Shown one piece after another: positions 1 through 13,278 of a stretch of 64,000 nucleotides of DNA (within the stretch, counting starts at the first letter, position 1; each line of letters opens with the position of its first letter). Location of the stretch: contig QLIY01000582.1 of NCBI GenBank assembly GCA_003260075.1, positions 39,634-103,633 on the forward strand. The letters run 5' to 3'. The DNA comes from Phallusia mammillata. Its lineage: Eukaryota; Chordata; Ascidiacea; Phlebobranchia; Ascidiidae. The notes below the pieces were generated by a model. It was given only the letters and a program-made list of their open reading frames with translations. It was not told the origin of the DNA and made no database searches. The position numbers and the translations under genes were made by a program.

Positions 1-100
1 ATGATTTAAAGCAATACGTCAATTCAAAATCGTTTTGCCATCTATTCTGCTTGTGACAAGTCAATACGTGCGTGTGCTGATTTAAACATTTTTGTCATAG

Positions 101-3100
101 GTCACGACCAAACTTGTGACCCAGCGTTGGTCTCAACTATTTGCAATGGACCACTTGCACCAGGTCGATCGTACGAAGTTGCTTTTCGAGCTGACACCGG
201 AGCTCCTGAAGGAAAATCCGATCTGACCGATTTCTCGCCCCCTGTTACTACCGGTATTCTGTAATCGTTTTAATTATAACGTAGCCGAGGTTTATTATTT
301 GCAGTACAACGAGTTTCGTAAAATATACCGTTGGTAATAAACATCTACATTTTGTTCTAACTTAGGGGTAGAAGGGACCACACCGTTACCATCAACAAAT
401 GAGACAAATTCCACTTTAACGAGAACCTCAACAACAGAATCAATATTCAATTTAACAACCACAGTGCCAACATCAACTACGATACAAACTACAGCAGCAA
501 CAGCAACGACCAGTTCAACCACTTTAGCAACTACAACAACTGAAGAATCGACCACATCTACTTCTCCCAACCAAGGTATTTTTGTTTACCGATACTGATT
601 GGTTATGATTGTAAAAGCTTAATTTACATCAGACTAAATGCATGTAGCTAGAAAATTATTTTTCGTCGCAGTATTGCAGCCAGTACCAGGAGCAAGACCA
701 AACATTGAAGTCAGCCAAGAACTTCCCGGGCGACTAGGAGAGCATGCATTTGCTGTGCAAAATCCCTGTCTTTCACTTGATCGTTTGTTTGATGCAAGTG
801 ATGGTGATGAAACGAACGTAGAAATAGTTGTCAAAGAAGAAGTTGTGAACCCGGAAGGTAGGCGTGCAGTGCTTTGTAAACTTGAGGTATAATAAACTAT
901 GGAAAGTATACTGCCCCGAGGCACAAATAAAGGCATCGGGTATGTCGCGATACTGCAAAAAAAGTCTTAAACGGTCTTAGTGGCTGAAATTTTGTCATCT
1001 TATAGTGTTAACATTTAGGGTTGTTTGTGGCGTTCAGTTAAGTTTGAATGTAGACAGCTATAAAACAGAAAGTAGGCCGGCACGAAATAGGTAGCAAACT
1101 TTACTTACGTGTGTACTCTTAATCTGTCTGATTTTAGGAGCGGAAATAGGTGTTTGGGCAACTGCTATTACTCAGGACCCGATTGGTCTCTACGTTGCTG
1201 CATCCGTGCCTTGCTCCTCATCGAAACGAAAACGCAGAAATCTCGACCCCGATGATGAACGCTTTGTCGTGGGTAAGTGTAAAAAATCTTTTCTGGATCA
1301 GTTAACCTTACATTCCCAGGTCTCACACATTAAAAAATTGCAACTAATAAAATGTGAAGCAACAATCAGCAAACAATAGGATTTGCAACAATTTTTGTAT
1401 AGGTATGGACCAGACGTGCGTAAGAGACAGACCGGAAGTGTGCAATGGACCTTTACCCCCAGATCGTTCATTTCAGGTTGCGATGCGTTCAAGAAACGAA
1501 TTTGAAACATCCCAACTAACAGAATTTTCTGACCCAATTTCTACAATAGGTTCGTAATTGGTTTTAACCACCATATCAACGAAAGCTTTAAACTTTCATT
1601 TTTAAGGTTGTGGACAATGCAATGACGGTACTGTTTGCAGAAGTGTTTCCCTTGAAGGCGATGAGCCAGAGTTAATGTGTGTGTGTGAAGGATCCGAATG
1701 TTCAGGTCGAAGCGGTAGGAAAACTTTAGTTAAGACTTATATATGCTACAACAAATAGGTCATGAGGCAAATATATTTTTTGCCTTACATTTAAGTTTAC
1801 TAAACAGCGATTTCAAGTCGTTTACGTTTCCCACAACGGGACATTTTTAAACTGATATCGTTTTTCTTAAGAACTGACCAACAAAATTACACTGACGTAT
1901 TAGTACAATTAATACAAATATGTTAAAAATTCTTCCTTTGTTATCAAGGAAAGACACAGGCTACTCTATTTTATCTACAAATATGTCAATTAAATATTGC
2001 TATCTTATGTGCAGTTAGTTGTGTGGGAAGGAATATAAGCAAGGATGGCATGACTTTTCAGTTTTCTAACACCCTCGTGAACCTGATCGCGTATTCCACA
2101 CAACGTTGCAATTTTACAGGTGTGTAATCTATTCCGTGACCTTAATTAAGGTTAAACAAAGTGTGTTGTCCAGGTCAACCATTAGCGTCTGTTCCCTGCA
2201 TTGAAAATCAAACGCCAGATGGTGTTTTTGTGACAAACTTTGATATATCTTCCTTGGTTGTGATACCGTGTAGAGATTTATCAATTCCGGACGTTGTACT
2301 AATGGTAAGGTTATATGCTGCAGATTCAGTCAAAAACGAGTAGATTCGTTGATATTTTGCCCTAAAACAATCCATGATTTGTTCACACAGAACGACGTGG
2401 AAGTGATTACCGAAACTGAGCTAGAGCAGGTGTTGGTAGAACTTGACGTCAGAACTTCTGATGTCAACAACATCAACGAAGAAGATGTCGCCTCCACTGT
2501 AGATTTCGTCGTATCCGTTGATTCAACTCCAAGAGCTGTGATGGCAAGTACTTTTTTATGTATTAGGATGCTGAAATGGCATCTATGTAGTGTTTTTTGC
2601 AGAATCACGTGTGTACGCTTCACAAGTACAAGATGTGGTCGAAATAGATTCAAATCAAAACTAGAACTAAGTTTTATAAAACTGTTTTCTTCAGATTACA
2701 CCATTTTCGTACCGAAGCGTGATCGCCATAGGAGACCACGTAGGCAGTTTTCAGATGTCCAATCGGAGTACAGGGGTTGTTAATCAATCGGCTTTCATCG
2801 AATCACTAACTTCGCTAGCTTACCGTGTACCGGCGCTTTCAAACCAAACATTGGACGTCTTGACTCCAACTGTAGCGGCAAGAGTAAGTTTTTTGTGCAA
2901 ACAATTAATAATCACCAAACAATCTCACACACAACAATACTTACCACAATGTTAATGCTGAAATAAAACATGAAATCTTACACCATAATGTGTCAATGTC
3001 GATAACTTGTCATGTTATTTGCATCTAAAGGTGCAAGATATAACGGAACCGAATACATCTGTAACATACCAACCCGAGATATACAACGCAAGTGGCCAGT

Positions 3101-6100
3101 TATTCTCACCGGCATTTATTGAAGTGCCACAAGAAGCTGTTTTGCGTGGCCAATCACCCAGCAATGACGAACAAAGTGCTGTACAGTCTCGAACAACCGG
3201 TATTCAAGTAGTAAGAGTTGTATTCTTACTCCATAACTCGAGCATTCTTTTCCTTTCCAACGAAACTTCAAGTGTGGTAAGATATTTAGTCGGTGTGATT
3301 TTGACGTCAAACTTTGATTCAAACACGCCAAATTGTATCAGGTCATTTCGGCAAACGTAGAAGGAACTCGCGTGGAGGGTCTTACGAACTACGTAAACAC
3401 GACGTACAACAACGAACCTTCAAGAGCAGGGTTTTCCCAGAACGACTCTTCAGTCAGTGTAAGCTCAACCTGTTTTGACCAACTTAATTTATTACCTTGC
3501 TCGTTGTTAAGTAACCAATGTCAAATTGAAGAGAAGACGTCTACTTAAGTTTCATTATTTCATAGTGGAAACTCATTCATAGCATTCTAAGAGATGTGAC
3601 TTAAACCTCAAAGCTTTAACGTTAGGACAAAGTAAACTATTGCATATTTAGCCACCCACAAAGACGACTTTTACATTACTAGGCCCAATTTGTAAATCAA
3701 ACTTGCGTGTTTTGGAACTTTACAATCGATGATTGGTCAACTGAAGGATGCTGTCTTGTACCAGATACAGATCCACCTCAATGTAGGTGCAACCATCTGA
3801 CGAACTTTGCACTTTTGGTGGTATGTATTTTTATTTATGATCTTCACTTAGGTCATTGCAACAACTAAGTTCTAAAAAGTGTGTGGTAGTTATTTTACCC
3901 ATTAGTTTTAAAGCACATGCTGTTTGCAATGCCTTTGTATGACTGCTTTCAAAGCTTTGGCATAAAGAAGTAGTTAACTGTAATGAAAATGCTTTTCAGA
4001 GTATTTACGATGTATCTGCTCATGTCTCGCTGCGAATTGTCACATACGTTTGCGCGTCCCTTTCTATTATCAGTTTGTTGGCAACTGCGGGTATTCTGCT
4101 GGCTTCAAGGTAAATTTATTTGAAACAATATTTTTTATAGTAGAAATTTATTGTTGTTTTTTCAAAAAAACAAAACATACAATTGACATGTCCAGATATT
4201 TTAATAACTTACTTACCACTTTACTTTCATTTTCAGTGAAATAAGGAAACGGATACCCATGAAAGTTCTAATAATCCTTTGTGTCGTTCTTGCTATCGTC
4301 TATCTCATATTTATGGTTGGTATCGACAACCGAATGAACGAGCCCGGATGCATCGCCAGTGCCATATTGCTGCATTATTTCCTTTTAAGTGCTTGGTGCT
4401 GGATGGCGGTGTACGCCAATGTTCTTTACATGGCTCTTGTCAAGGTAAAGAATCAAGTGTTACTTTTGAACGGCCATAAACTCCAAATACTTAAATCTTG
4501 TGTGTAGGAATACTGAAAGATATGGCATGTTCCTCTATTTATCAATATCTTGTTGTTTGCACGATATGTTTAAAAATCTCCCTTTGACAATATAATTTTT
4601 GTTCTTCAGGTTTTTGCAACATTTCAGGAGCATACTTTCAAACAAGCTTGTCTGTTTGCTTTTGGCGTTCCCGCATTGATTGTTGCATTGAACGCTGGAA
4701 TAACAGATGCCACCAAACCGGCATCAGTTGCTTCATCAGTATGTGAAGAGGGCATAAATCGCGGTAAACAAGTCATTTTAAAATAAATAGCGCATAATTA
4801 CACAACGTGATTTAAATTTATGGTTTGTCTAGCTACATCTTACCCGTTTGCTGAAGCGTTTCTTGCTGAAAACATGTGTTGGATCAAAGGCTACTCACTT
4901 TATTTCTCGTTCCTTCTCCCGGTGGGAGTAATTCTACTCTACAACATCGTGGTGTTCGTTTTGGTCATCAAATCCATCACCGCTAGAAGGGTAAAAAATT
5001 TATACATCCGTGAAAAATCTTCTTTAAATTGAAATAGCATGTAAAGTCAGGAATGTGCGCACCCGGTAGTGCGCTGGCGCCCCACTTTAGAAATGGTGCG
5101 ATTTCTGAAAACGCGTGGTATTGAACGCATGTATACCGCAAGGACACGTGTATCAACCAATACAGAAATTCACTTACCACAAAGCACGTTTCAATCATGT
5201 ACGAATACAATCAAACACATTTAATCAGAGTTTTGTGTGAAGAAAACATACACTCACAAAATGACATATATATGGAATCACTTGCATGCCAGTAGTAACG
5301 CTTACCATAGTTTTGGGCCAGGGTTAATAGACAACTAAAACGTTGAAGGACATTGACAAAGTAGATTTCACACACATAATATGCATACTGAATTATACGG
5401 TAAACTTTTAAGGACTGTTTACAACAGACTTTGCAAAACCAACTTTACCTTACCTATTCGTTTCACAGCAAAGTCTTATACGAAGCCTAATATCTGTTAA
5501 TAAAAAAGACCCAAAACAGCAATTTAACGCACTGCATGTGGTAGCAACAAAACTCAATTTAAATTTTCCGAAAGCACAGCAGAGAGAAAGAAAGTTCAGG
5601 GGGATTGTTATGTCAAAAGGCAGGTTGGCATTGTGGAACAAACAGGCCACACGTGATGTGACGCAGTTTTACGGTTGAGTGATTTACGATGTTACTAAGG
5701 ACTATTACACAATTGTGCTACTAATAAGTGGGATTTGAAAATGCTAACCTGCCTTTGTAAACAAATAAAGAAATATTATTCAACGCAGACACTGTTAAGA
5801 GTAACTTACCAAAATCTTCCTTGGACATTTTGCAGACACTGTTGCAAAGTAAAGTTAAGCATTTGCCAATTGCCATGACAACCGGCGCCACACTTGGGTT
5901 GGTATGGATCCTTGCATTCTTTATGATGTTGGCTAACGATCCGGTTTATCTTACTATAATGTCATGGATATTCTCCATTGCATCGGCTACACAGGTAACT
6001 TTTTTTTAAATTGCAATTTACGTTGTTTCGTTTGTTAAAAATTTAAACTAGATTGATTGATTCATCGCTAGTTTAGGTTAAATGACTTTGGCGGAAACAG

Positions 6101-6523
6101 TTTTTATCAAAAATAAAATGCGAAAATATTTGCAATATAATTTTGCGATGAAAATAACAACCCAAACTTGTTTTTCCACATCACACATTAACAGTTTTAC
6201 AACTTTACCTTTTATTATGAGTTTGAGTGCCCTTGTCACTATATGTTTTTCACCTATAAACGGTTCCGCCAAAATTTGGGTAAAAAAGGTCTTCGTCTTT
6301 TTGTGGAACCCCGCTACAAACCAGTGTTTTACATTTAACCTCTCAGGGCATTCTTATCTTTTCCCTGACGTGTTTGCGGAAGGGTGACGTAAGAAACTCT
6401 TGGATTCCTGTTTTGTGCGAGTTTGTTCAATCATGTAACCGATCACAACCAGCGCACAACAAGGAACCAAGACGCACTTTGCCGACTTTACAAACAAGCG
6501 ACGGCTCTGCTTTGCCTATGTAA
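101..6523 (+). CDS. Adhesion G-protein-coupled receptor, copy 1 (5' end outside window)
   Basis: Seen: exons 101-253, 366-575, 672-857, 1138-1272, 1403-1549, 1607-1705 (or 1714), 2015-2119, 2174-2304, 2391-2543, 2695-2883, 3031-3276, 3342-3458, 3683-3820, 4000-4109, 4237-4444, 4610-4763, 4833-4990, 5836-5994, 6347-6523; phases join without a stop until TAA at 6521. Domain order: end of a receptor-phosphatase-like module (101-253), Ser/Thr-rich mucin-like stalk (366-575), a second such module with the basic motif KRKRR (672-1549), Cys-rich piece, GAIN domain, GPS with CRCNHLTNF (3683-3820), seven hydrophobic segments (4000-6400) and a cytoplasmic tail of roughly 45 residues. Known: adhesion GPCRs self-cleave at HL/T in the GPS and signal through G proteins at the cell surface. 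The intron after 2543 has a GC donor (GCAAGT). Copy 2 at 15363-32672 matches exon for exon from the mucin stalk on. Ligand unknown. Upstream exons are missing only because the window starts here. Confidence 0.9.
3683..3820 (+). other. GPS autoproteolysis exon of adhesion GPCR copy 1
   Basis: This exon encodes the GPCR proteolysis site: CVFWNFT, then WSTEGC, then CRCNHLTNFALLV. The predicted cut lies between Leu and Thr in the HLT triplet (codons at 3794-3802). All four conserved Cys and both Trp are present, so self-cleavage should be possible. The equivalent exon of copy 2 (29217-29354) is the same length. Confidence 0.92.
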
Positions 6524-6798
6524 CATAAAAAACATGCTTGCGGAAGGAAAAGCAAGCCAAGAAAGGCTAAATTAATTTAGTGTAATTTGTAGGCATCCGA
6601 GTCCCAATGCTGCTTTTGTTGCTGCATATATATATTTCAAGTGGCATATAAGTTTGTAAATTGTGCTCTTGCTGCGGTTCTTGTTTTCCCTTATGCAGTA
6701 GTTAATGTAACATTGTACTACATGTCTGCTGATTATATACGTAGAAGCTTATCCTAAAATGTGATTACACATTCTGAAAATTGAGTGTTTGATTTATA
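6524..6798. other. 3' flank of adhesion GPCR copy 1
   Basis: AT-rich sequence directly after the stop codon, presumably 3' UTR. I see no clear AATAAA before the transposable element at 6807, so the polyadenylation site is not fixed. Confidence 0.4.
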
Positions 6799-6806
6799 GC
6801 TTATAT

Positions 6807-7021
6807 CAGTAGTTCTCAACTGTGCGTCGCGACGCACTGGTGCGTCGTTTCAATGTTCCAAGGGCGTCGCAAAATAATTACGTTCCGTAGCTTTTTGTTG
6901 TTGTATCAATAAACACAGCTTTAATAATAAGTTTCCTCATTAACTTTTATTTGCTGGTGCTTCGCAAGTCCAGAAAACTTTTCCAGGGGCGTCGCAGCAA
7001 AAAAAAGTTTGAGAACCACTG
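6807..7021. mobile_element. hAT-type MITE with 8-bp target duplication
   Basis: Starts CAGTAGTTCTCAA and ends with the near-reverse complement TTTGAGAACCACTG. Perfect 8-bp target-site duplications GCTTATAT lie at 6799-6806 and 7022-7029. Length is 215 bp with no coding capacity. Inverted ends plus an 8-bp duplication indicate the hAT superfamily. A related copy starts near 63950 and is cut by the window end. Confidence 0.9.
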
Positions 7022-7029
7022 GCTTATAT

Positions 7030-7912
7030 TATTCTTGTACCGGATAGCCTTTATATGTGTGCATGTTAGTTTCGATTCAGATAAATTTACACCGATTCCA
7101 AATGCTACATCTGCTGTTTGCATTTTCCCGTAGTCTTTCTGTATCCTGTTTTGACACTTCGTTATGGAAACAAAAATAGGAAATCTGTTTACAATCTGTC
7201 TCTGTTTACTGAATATGACAAGAACGGCAACTTACAGCACACAATTATCTATCAAGTTAAACAAAGTTTGCACAATGTGATCGCAGTCTGCTTGCGATTC
7301 CGCCGTGCTGTACAGACAAGAAAAAGCTTATTACACCGATATTTTCGTAATCATCCACGCCTACACGCTCCAATAACAGAACATTCGTTCAATTTGTCCA
7401 AATGCACAACACTGTTTTTGATTATCGTACCAGATCTATAGGCAGTATCCCATCTTATTCCACTGCAATTTGCCTGATTTTTTTCGGCGTTGAATTTCAC
7501 AGACCCCATTCCTAAAGGCTACAAGTTAACCTCCGGCATCAACAATTAATCAACGAAAATGATTATCAAACTGCATTGCCATCAGCTTTTTTTCTTTTCT
7601 ACACTACACCTAGTCAATTGCAACGGTCTGCATTTTTTCTCCTATTTTTCGGTAACATTGAAAGCAAATGATTCAGTGTTTAACCTTAACTTGTGGATAA
7701 GTCTCGCATGCTCGATGACTGCTTTCCCAGTAACCGACTTACAGTGCAAACATGCTAATAATGGAGACCAAGTATGTGAGCTGCTGGAAACCGGTGCTGA
7801 TCTGGAGGCAAAGTGGAGTTTGTGCAGGTTCGATTTAACTTATTCTTTCTCTTAGTTCTACTTCATAAATTTACAAATCAATACTCTTCTGTTCAATGCA
7901 ACACATTGTGCT
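7030..7912. other. Intergenic; possible stray ankyrin-repeat fragment
   Basis: No gene model can be built. A short reading frame at about 7735-7829 (+) encodes a stretch containing LLETGADLEAK, which fits the second helix and loop of an ankyrin repeat, and is followed by a possible donor (CAG then GTTCGA). It may be an orphan exon or a relic. The rest shows nothing recognisable. Confidence 0.25.
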
Positions 7913-8323
7913 GATGTAACTGGAGATGTAACGAATATTCGGTTTGCCGAACTTATTCGGGCGAATCGACCATTCTTACAATATTTTGCTGCGATTCGGC
8001 CGAAACCGAACCTTTTCAAACTACGCCATAACAGAAATCGCGTCAAGTATTATAATTTTTAATGCATTGTTGTTTTTCGCACTCCAGACAACAAATCAGT
8101 AATTCATTGGCAGGCAGGCAATCATGTCTGAGGCAATGTTACACCCCACAGAACAAAAATGATGACAAAACACAGCTATACTACACTGTTTGCCTGGTAA
8201 AAAACTTATGTTTTCATGTCAACCGCGGAGCGTAGGACTTCGCGTGACGTCATAAAAGATTCGGTTGATTCGGCTAAATTTATTCGGCAAAACTGCCGAA
8301 CATCGGTTTCGGCTTAACGGAAA

Positions 8324-8379
8324 GCATATTTCCAAAATGTAATCTGTTTCGCATATGGGGCTTTTTCAACCAATCACAG
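8324..8379 (+). repeat. Left terminal inverted repeat of MULE
   Basis: Starts GCATATTTCCAAAATG and pairs with 13279-13334 over 56 bp with one G/A difference. Similarity stops abruptly at 8380. Confidence 0.9.
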
Positions 8380-8749
8380 GTCTCCTCTTAACCGGGGGGG
8401 GGGGCAATCCAAACCAATCAGAGAACACTTTGTCTTTGACCAATCAGAGGACACCGTGCGTGACAACCAGGCGACTAACTGATTTTAAATTTTTCGCAAG
8501 AGTAGAAGTCCCAAATTTAAATTTTTGGAAGCGTAGCTTGTTTTTTTATAATGATAATACTGATGGTGGAGGCTGCTTATGAGCGCATATTTATGTGGTT
8601 TATTTTGTGTTACTGTAGAAACTGCTTTTAGGCGCAAAGTTATGTAGTTTTTTTTACTGAGTTGAGTATAAAATAAAACTGTATAAGTTGTTGTGTAGGG
8701 CAAATTATTAAACTTAACAGCTTTTTAAACGTAAAAACTTCAAATAAAA

Positions 8750-11246
8750 ATGGAAACACTACGGAACATTGAAGAACTTGGTGCACTGATTGTAACAAAA
8801 GGAACAGAGGAAATGGTTTTTAGATTAAAAATACATTCAACAGAAGAATGGGATAAGTGGCTTGAGTCTTTTTGTGAAATTTCTCACACTAGCTGGAATG
8901 TGTATCGAACATTTCCTAGGCCTAAAAGATATGTTTTTAGGAAAACTTTCAAGTGCCACCTCAACCAGTACCGCCAACATGAAACCAGTGCAAACAAATC
9001 CAACACTTTGTGCCCTGTGACCATGAATGTTAAGATCAAACTTAACACCAAGTCAACTAAACAATCAGATAAGTTGGTTTCCACTCATCCGTGTATAGTA
9101 AGTGTGACAGGTAACCACAATCATTTGCTTCAAGCTGCCGGAAACCTCGGTCAGCTAAAGATCAGTGAATCTACAAAACAGATTTTCTTTTTGTATTTTC
9201 AGCAGGGATTGTCTCCGTCTCAGGCAATGCAAACGCATAAGACCAAGTTGCTTGTAACAGATGGAATAAGTGCAGTTGCTAACAACTGTCTTAATCCAAA
9301 ATCACGTTCGATCTACTATCTCTGGGATGAGTGGCGTAAGTCTAACTTCGGGGCATTTAGTGGTTTAAATTTGTTTTGTGCCATACAGAAGTATGCTAAA
9401 GAATCTGAAGCTAAGATCTGCCTGGAGCAATTTGAAGGATCTTATGTTTGTGCCATTGTGAGCCCGATCATGGAAAGAATCCATAAAATGATGATACAAT
9501 CTTCTGAGATTGTATTTGTGGATTCTACATCCAACCTTGATCAGACTAATGCCTCACTAACAGTCCTATTGTGTGGTAGTCCCATTGGGGCATTACCATT
9601 ATGAGCTATAATATCCAGTGGGCAAGACCAACGGTGCTTCACAAAAGGTACATAACTTTTCTAAAAACATGGAAGTTTCCAGACTACATCCAACTTATAA
9701 TCACATCATTTTAGGCCTTCAACTGCTCAAAACCATGCTGGGGGAGTTTGGATTTCACTACACATGCTCACCAAAAGTCTTCATGACCGACGACTGTGCA
9801 GCTGAGACCAATGCTCTTCATGAGGTATGGCCAGATTCCAGCCAACTTCTATGTATATTTCATGTCTTGCAGGCTGTGTGGAGATGGTTGTTTGCTGTCA
9901 AGAATGCCATTCATAAAGATTTAAGACCAACTCTTATGAAGGCATTTCAAAAGATCTTGTACAGTCAAACAGAGGAAGATTGTTTAAATGCACATTTTGA
10001 CCTTACCAATTTGTGTGAGAGTCGACAGTGCCATTTGTTTTTGAGGTATTTAGAAGTTGCAATTTGCATAATATTAAGCAATAATTATAAGCCAGAAAAT
10101 TGTGTGTAATGTATGTTATGTACAAAAAATGATTTGCTTTGCAGATACGTTGATCACTGGATGGCTAAAAAGGAGAAATGGTGTTTAGCATATCGCAATG
10201 GTTTATTGACTCGTGGGCAAAACACAAACTACTGCTGCGAGTCAACCATCCGCATAATTAAGGACATTGTTTTCAACAGGTAAATAAAAAAGCATGATTA
10301 ATGTTTGTTGTAAAAGTTTTGACTCATTCGTGTTGTTTGTAGGTGTAAAGCCTACAATGCCTTCCAGTTGCTGCATTTCGTAACTGAAGTGTACAGCATA
10401 TATTTTGTCAACCGCATTCTGAATGTGATTCTTAATCGAAAGAAAAAGATCACTTTAGAATCACCACCATTGGACGTGGATAAGATCAGTCCAACAGATA
10501 CCCCAACACTTTTTACTGTCCGCAGTGAAAAGGATGACAATGTATCCTATGCGGTTGATGTTGCATGTGGCATGTGCACCTGTCCTGTTGGTGTCAGCGG
10601 AGATATGTGCAAACACCAGAAAAGCGTAATTCTCCATGGTCATCTCCATTCTGACCAGCTGTATCAGGGATCAGCATCTCAAAAACACATGTACGCAAGC
10701 GTTGCTTTGGGTCAGGAGCATGCACCATCTGTGGAGTTCTTTGGTGAATTGGCATCCACATCCATACAAGATCATGGTAGCTGTTCAATTGCCATGGAAA
10801 TTAATCCACCTAGCTCTTCATTCAATAATACTGCTGGGCCCTCACATCAACCAGTGACTGCATGTCCAGACTACACTACTGGGAGCATTTCTTTATTTGA
10901 AGAGTGTTCTGAGCTTTTAAAGACCAAGCTCTCCAGTGACTTTCATTCGAAGGAAACTTATGAAGCACTAGAAAGATATAAGAACTCTATCTCTTCTGCT
11001 CGTTCTGTTGCACAACTAAGATCAGCACTTCATTCCTTTGGAAGAAACTCAATTGGCAACCGCAATGCTGGGCGCAAAATCAAATGCCAACCCACTGCAA
11101 TTGCACGTCGCCGATTGGGAATTAGTCGGACATCAGCACCGCTTGGAAAAGGTCGACCTCCATCTCAGCTGATTCGAAAAACCAAAAGGCCAAGACATCT
11201 TACTGCCAATATTAACAATAACCTCCCCAATGCCACTGGCCACTGA
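8750..11246 (+). pseudogene. MULE transposase with SWIM zinc finger, one in-frame stop
   Basis: Model: 8750-9647, 9715-10045, 10145-10279, 10343-11246, about 755 residues, phases consistent. The only break is TGA at 9602-9604: the same frame reads on as AIISSGQDQRCFTKG to a good donor. Motifs expected of MULE DDE transposases: first Asp in IVFVDSTSN, second Asp in KVFMTDD with the CIFHVLQAVWRWL helix, Glu in YCCESTIRIIKDIVFNR. A SWIM finger CTCPVGVSGDMCKH lies in the last exon. Known: these enzymes cut and paste the element via its inverted ends. Start chosen at the first ATG, with an N-terminal region rich in Cys/His as in MULE DNA-binding parts. With TGA in place this copy should yield only the first 284 residues unless read through. 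It is otherwise well preserved, so it decayed recently. Confidence 0.85.
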
Positions 11247-13278
11247 AATAGACATTAAACATTTTACTTTGGTCTAATAATATTTGACTTTTATAAAAAA
11301 AATATTGCAGGTATTTATTTGTATTAATTTTGTGATTTTGTGACCTTTGTTTCTGTGACCATAGCCTGTATGTCTGGATCTCAAGGAAGAGCCTCTGCGC
11401 TGCCAAAACAAATAAAACCTTGAGAAAGGATAGACTACAGGAAGGGGCAGGGCAGATCGGAGACATCAAGCACTTCGAGTCAAAAGGCACTTGCTTGAAA
11501 ATAGGCTATATATAATAATTGGAGTCTTAAATATTTATGTAGTTAAATTTGTATTTTAAAAAGTCTTCAACAACCTTAAGGAACTTTCCTGCAGATTTTT
11601 TATTACAAGTTTGGTGATTGACCTTTGTTCTGTGTTGTGTCAAAACTATATATTAAACATTATAGACTCCACTTGGCTAGCTTCCATATTTTTTCTGATA
11701 TCTTGTTGTTCATTTTTACCCCAAACGGTTCTATAGGAATGGCGTAATAAAAACTTGCATGGCCAAAAGTACAAATTGGGGTCCAGGCCTAAAGAAAAAA
11801 GCTACAAAGTAAGGAAATAGAGGTTTTTAATTCATTTCATGGCAATTCAATCAGTTTGGGGCAGAGATAAAACTTTATTTCAATAAGGTTTAAGGTTACA
11901 TGACTGGTCAGCAAGTGGGTGAGCTCTATTAAGAACAACAGTTTTTGTCAAATATGTTTTTGGTTTTTTAGTGAAATCAAAAACTTGTCACATAACTGTA
12001 AAAGTAGTCCCATCAGCTTTGTTGGGAAGAAAAACTGACCTTTTGTTGCCTAAAATAAAAGTTTGGCAACAAAGTTTCAAAAAATTGTGTTTTTTTAGCC
12101 ACTTAACTATACTCAGCAGAAAAAAATGGTGGTTAATTTGTGAAAAAGGGAGTTAAAGGTTTAGAATGGAATTTTTCTGCAAATCTTTAGCTACACCAAA
12201 TCATGAAAAACATTTTCTGTAAGTCTTGTTTTAGCTGGATCTACACACTATTCCTGCCTTTTGTTTGCAAATTCATCATCATGCTTGCCATTTTTCAGTT
12301 TTATTAATTACATATATGCAACACAAGATTCACAAAGGCAATTAGGTGAGGCTTATACTGGTCACTTTGTGGATACTCTGCAAAAAATAAAAAAAATGGT
12401 GTATTAGGGTTACTTGGTAGTAAGTAAAAAGGTTTTTCAGACTTAACATTTTTTAATGACAACAAGGTCAAGGCAACGAGTCTAGTTTGGACACCTATAT
12501 AAACAACACAGTTTTTGATAGGGATATTAAAGTGAGTCTTTATATGGGAGCTTAACATGTTTATACAAGTATACTATACTACAGTGTAAAATAGGATGGT
12601 GGTGTTTCTTTTTGTTATTTCCAACTATTCACTACAAGAGCTTTTGTTTACGCATTGAAAATATTTTTTTTACAGTTTACATAACCTCAGGATTTGATAC
12701 ATTTATTTTGTACTACCATAACTTAAATGTGTGCTTTTTTTTAATTTTTGGAAGAAGGTGCAAAGGCAATATTGTTCTGTACTTGCCAAAAACAATTTTT
12801 AGGGCATATTGGAGAGATCAACAAATCAGCTGAATCATGCCTCGTATGTTAGTTAAACACTAAAAAGCACCCTCAAATTTATCACTTGGTTACAAAAAAA
12901 CACAGCATTTTAGTAAACATGTAATTGTACACTTCTATCTTGCTGCTTGCTTTATCCGCGCTGCTGTTTTCACCATACATTGGTGTCTAAAACAACATCG
13001 CATATATTTCGCTAAAAGTAGCTGTGTGCATAATATCAGCAATTTTACACGAAGAAAAATATAATCTGTCTAGTTTATTGCAATACATTATATACTGGTC
13101 ATTACCTTCACTTTTAAATTTTTGATGTAATGAATGCTTCCATTTTCGCCATATTTTCAAAATAAAATATTATTTTGACTTGAAAAAGCAGTGACGACCT
13201 CACAACATAGGAAATACGCAAAGAAAACCACGACGCAACGGTCTACGTGACGTAACGAAAGTCCGCAAAAATCCGTCT

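Noticed and set aside
5787-5836. Alternative acceptor at 5788 before the TM6 exon of copy 1
   Set aside because: CAGACACTGTT occurs twice, but use of the first adds 47 bases and breaks the frame; copy 2 supports 5836.
6900-6910. AATAAA as the poly-A signal of copy 1
   Set aside because: It lies inside the MITE at 6807-7021, so it is not an ancestral signal; use cannot be judged from sequence.
9618-10109. Independent gene starting at the ATG at 9618
   Set aside because: Its first part is the 67-bp intron 9648-9714 plus out-of-frame exon. The protein from 9715 on continues the transposase.
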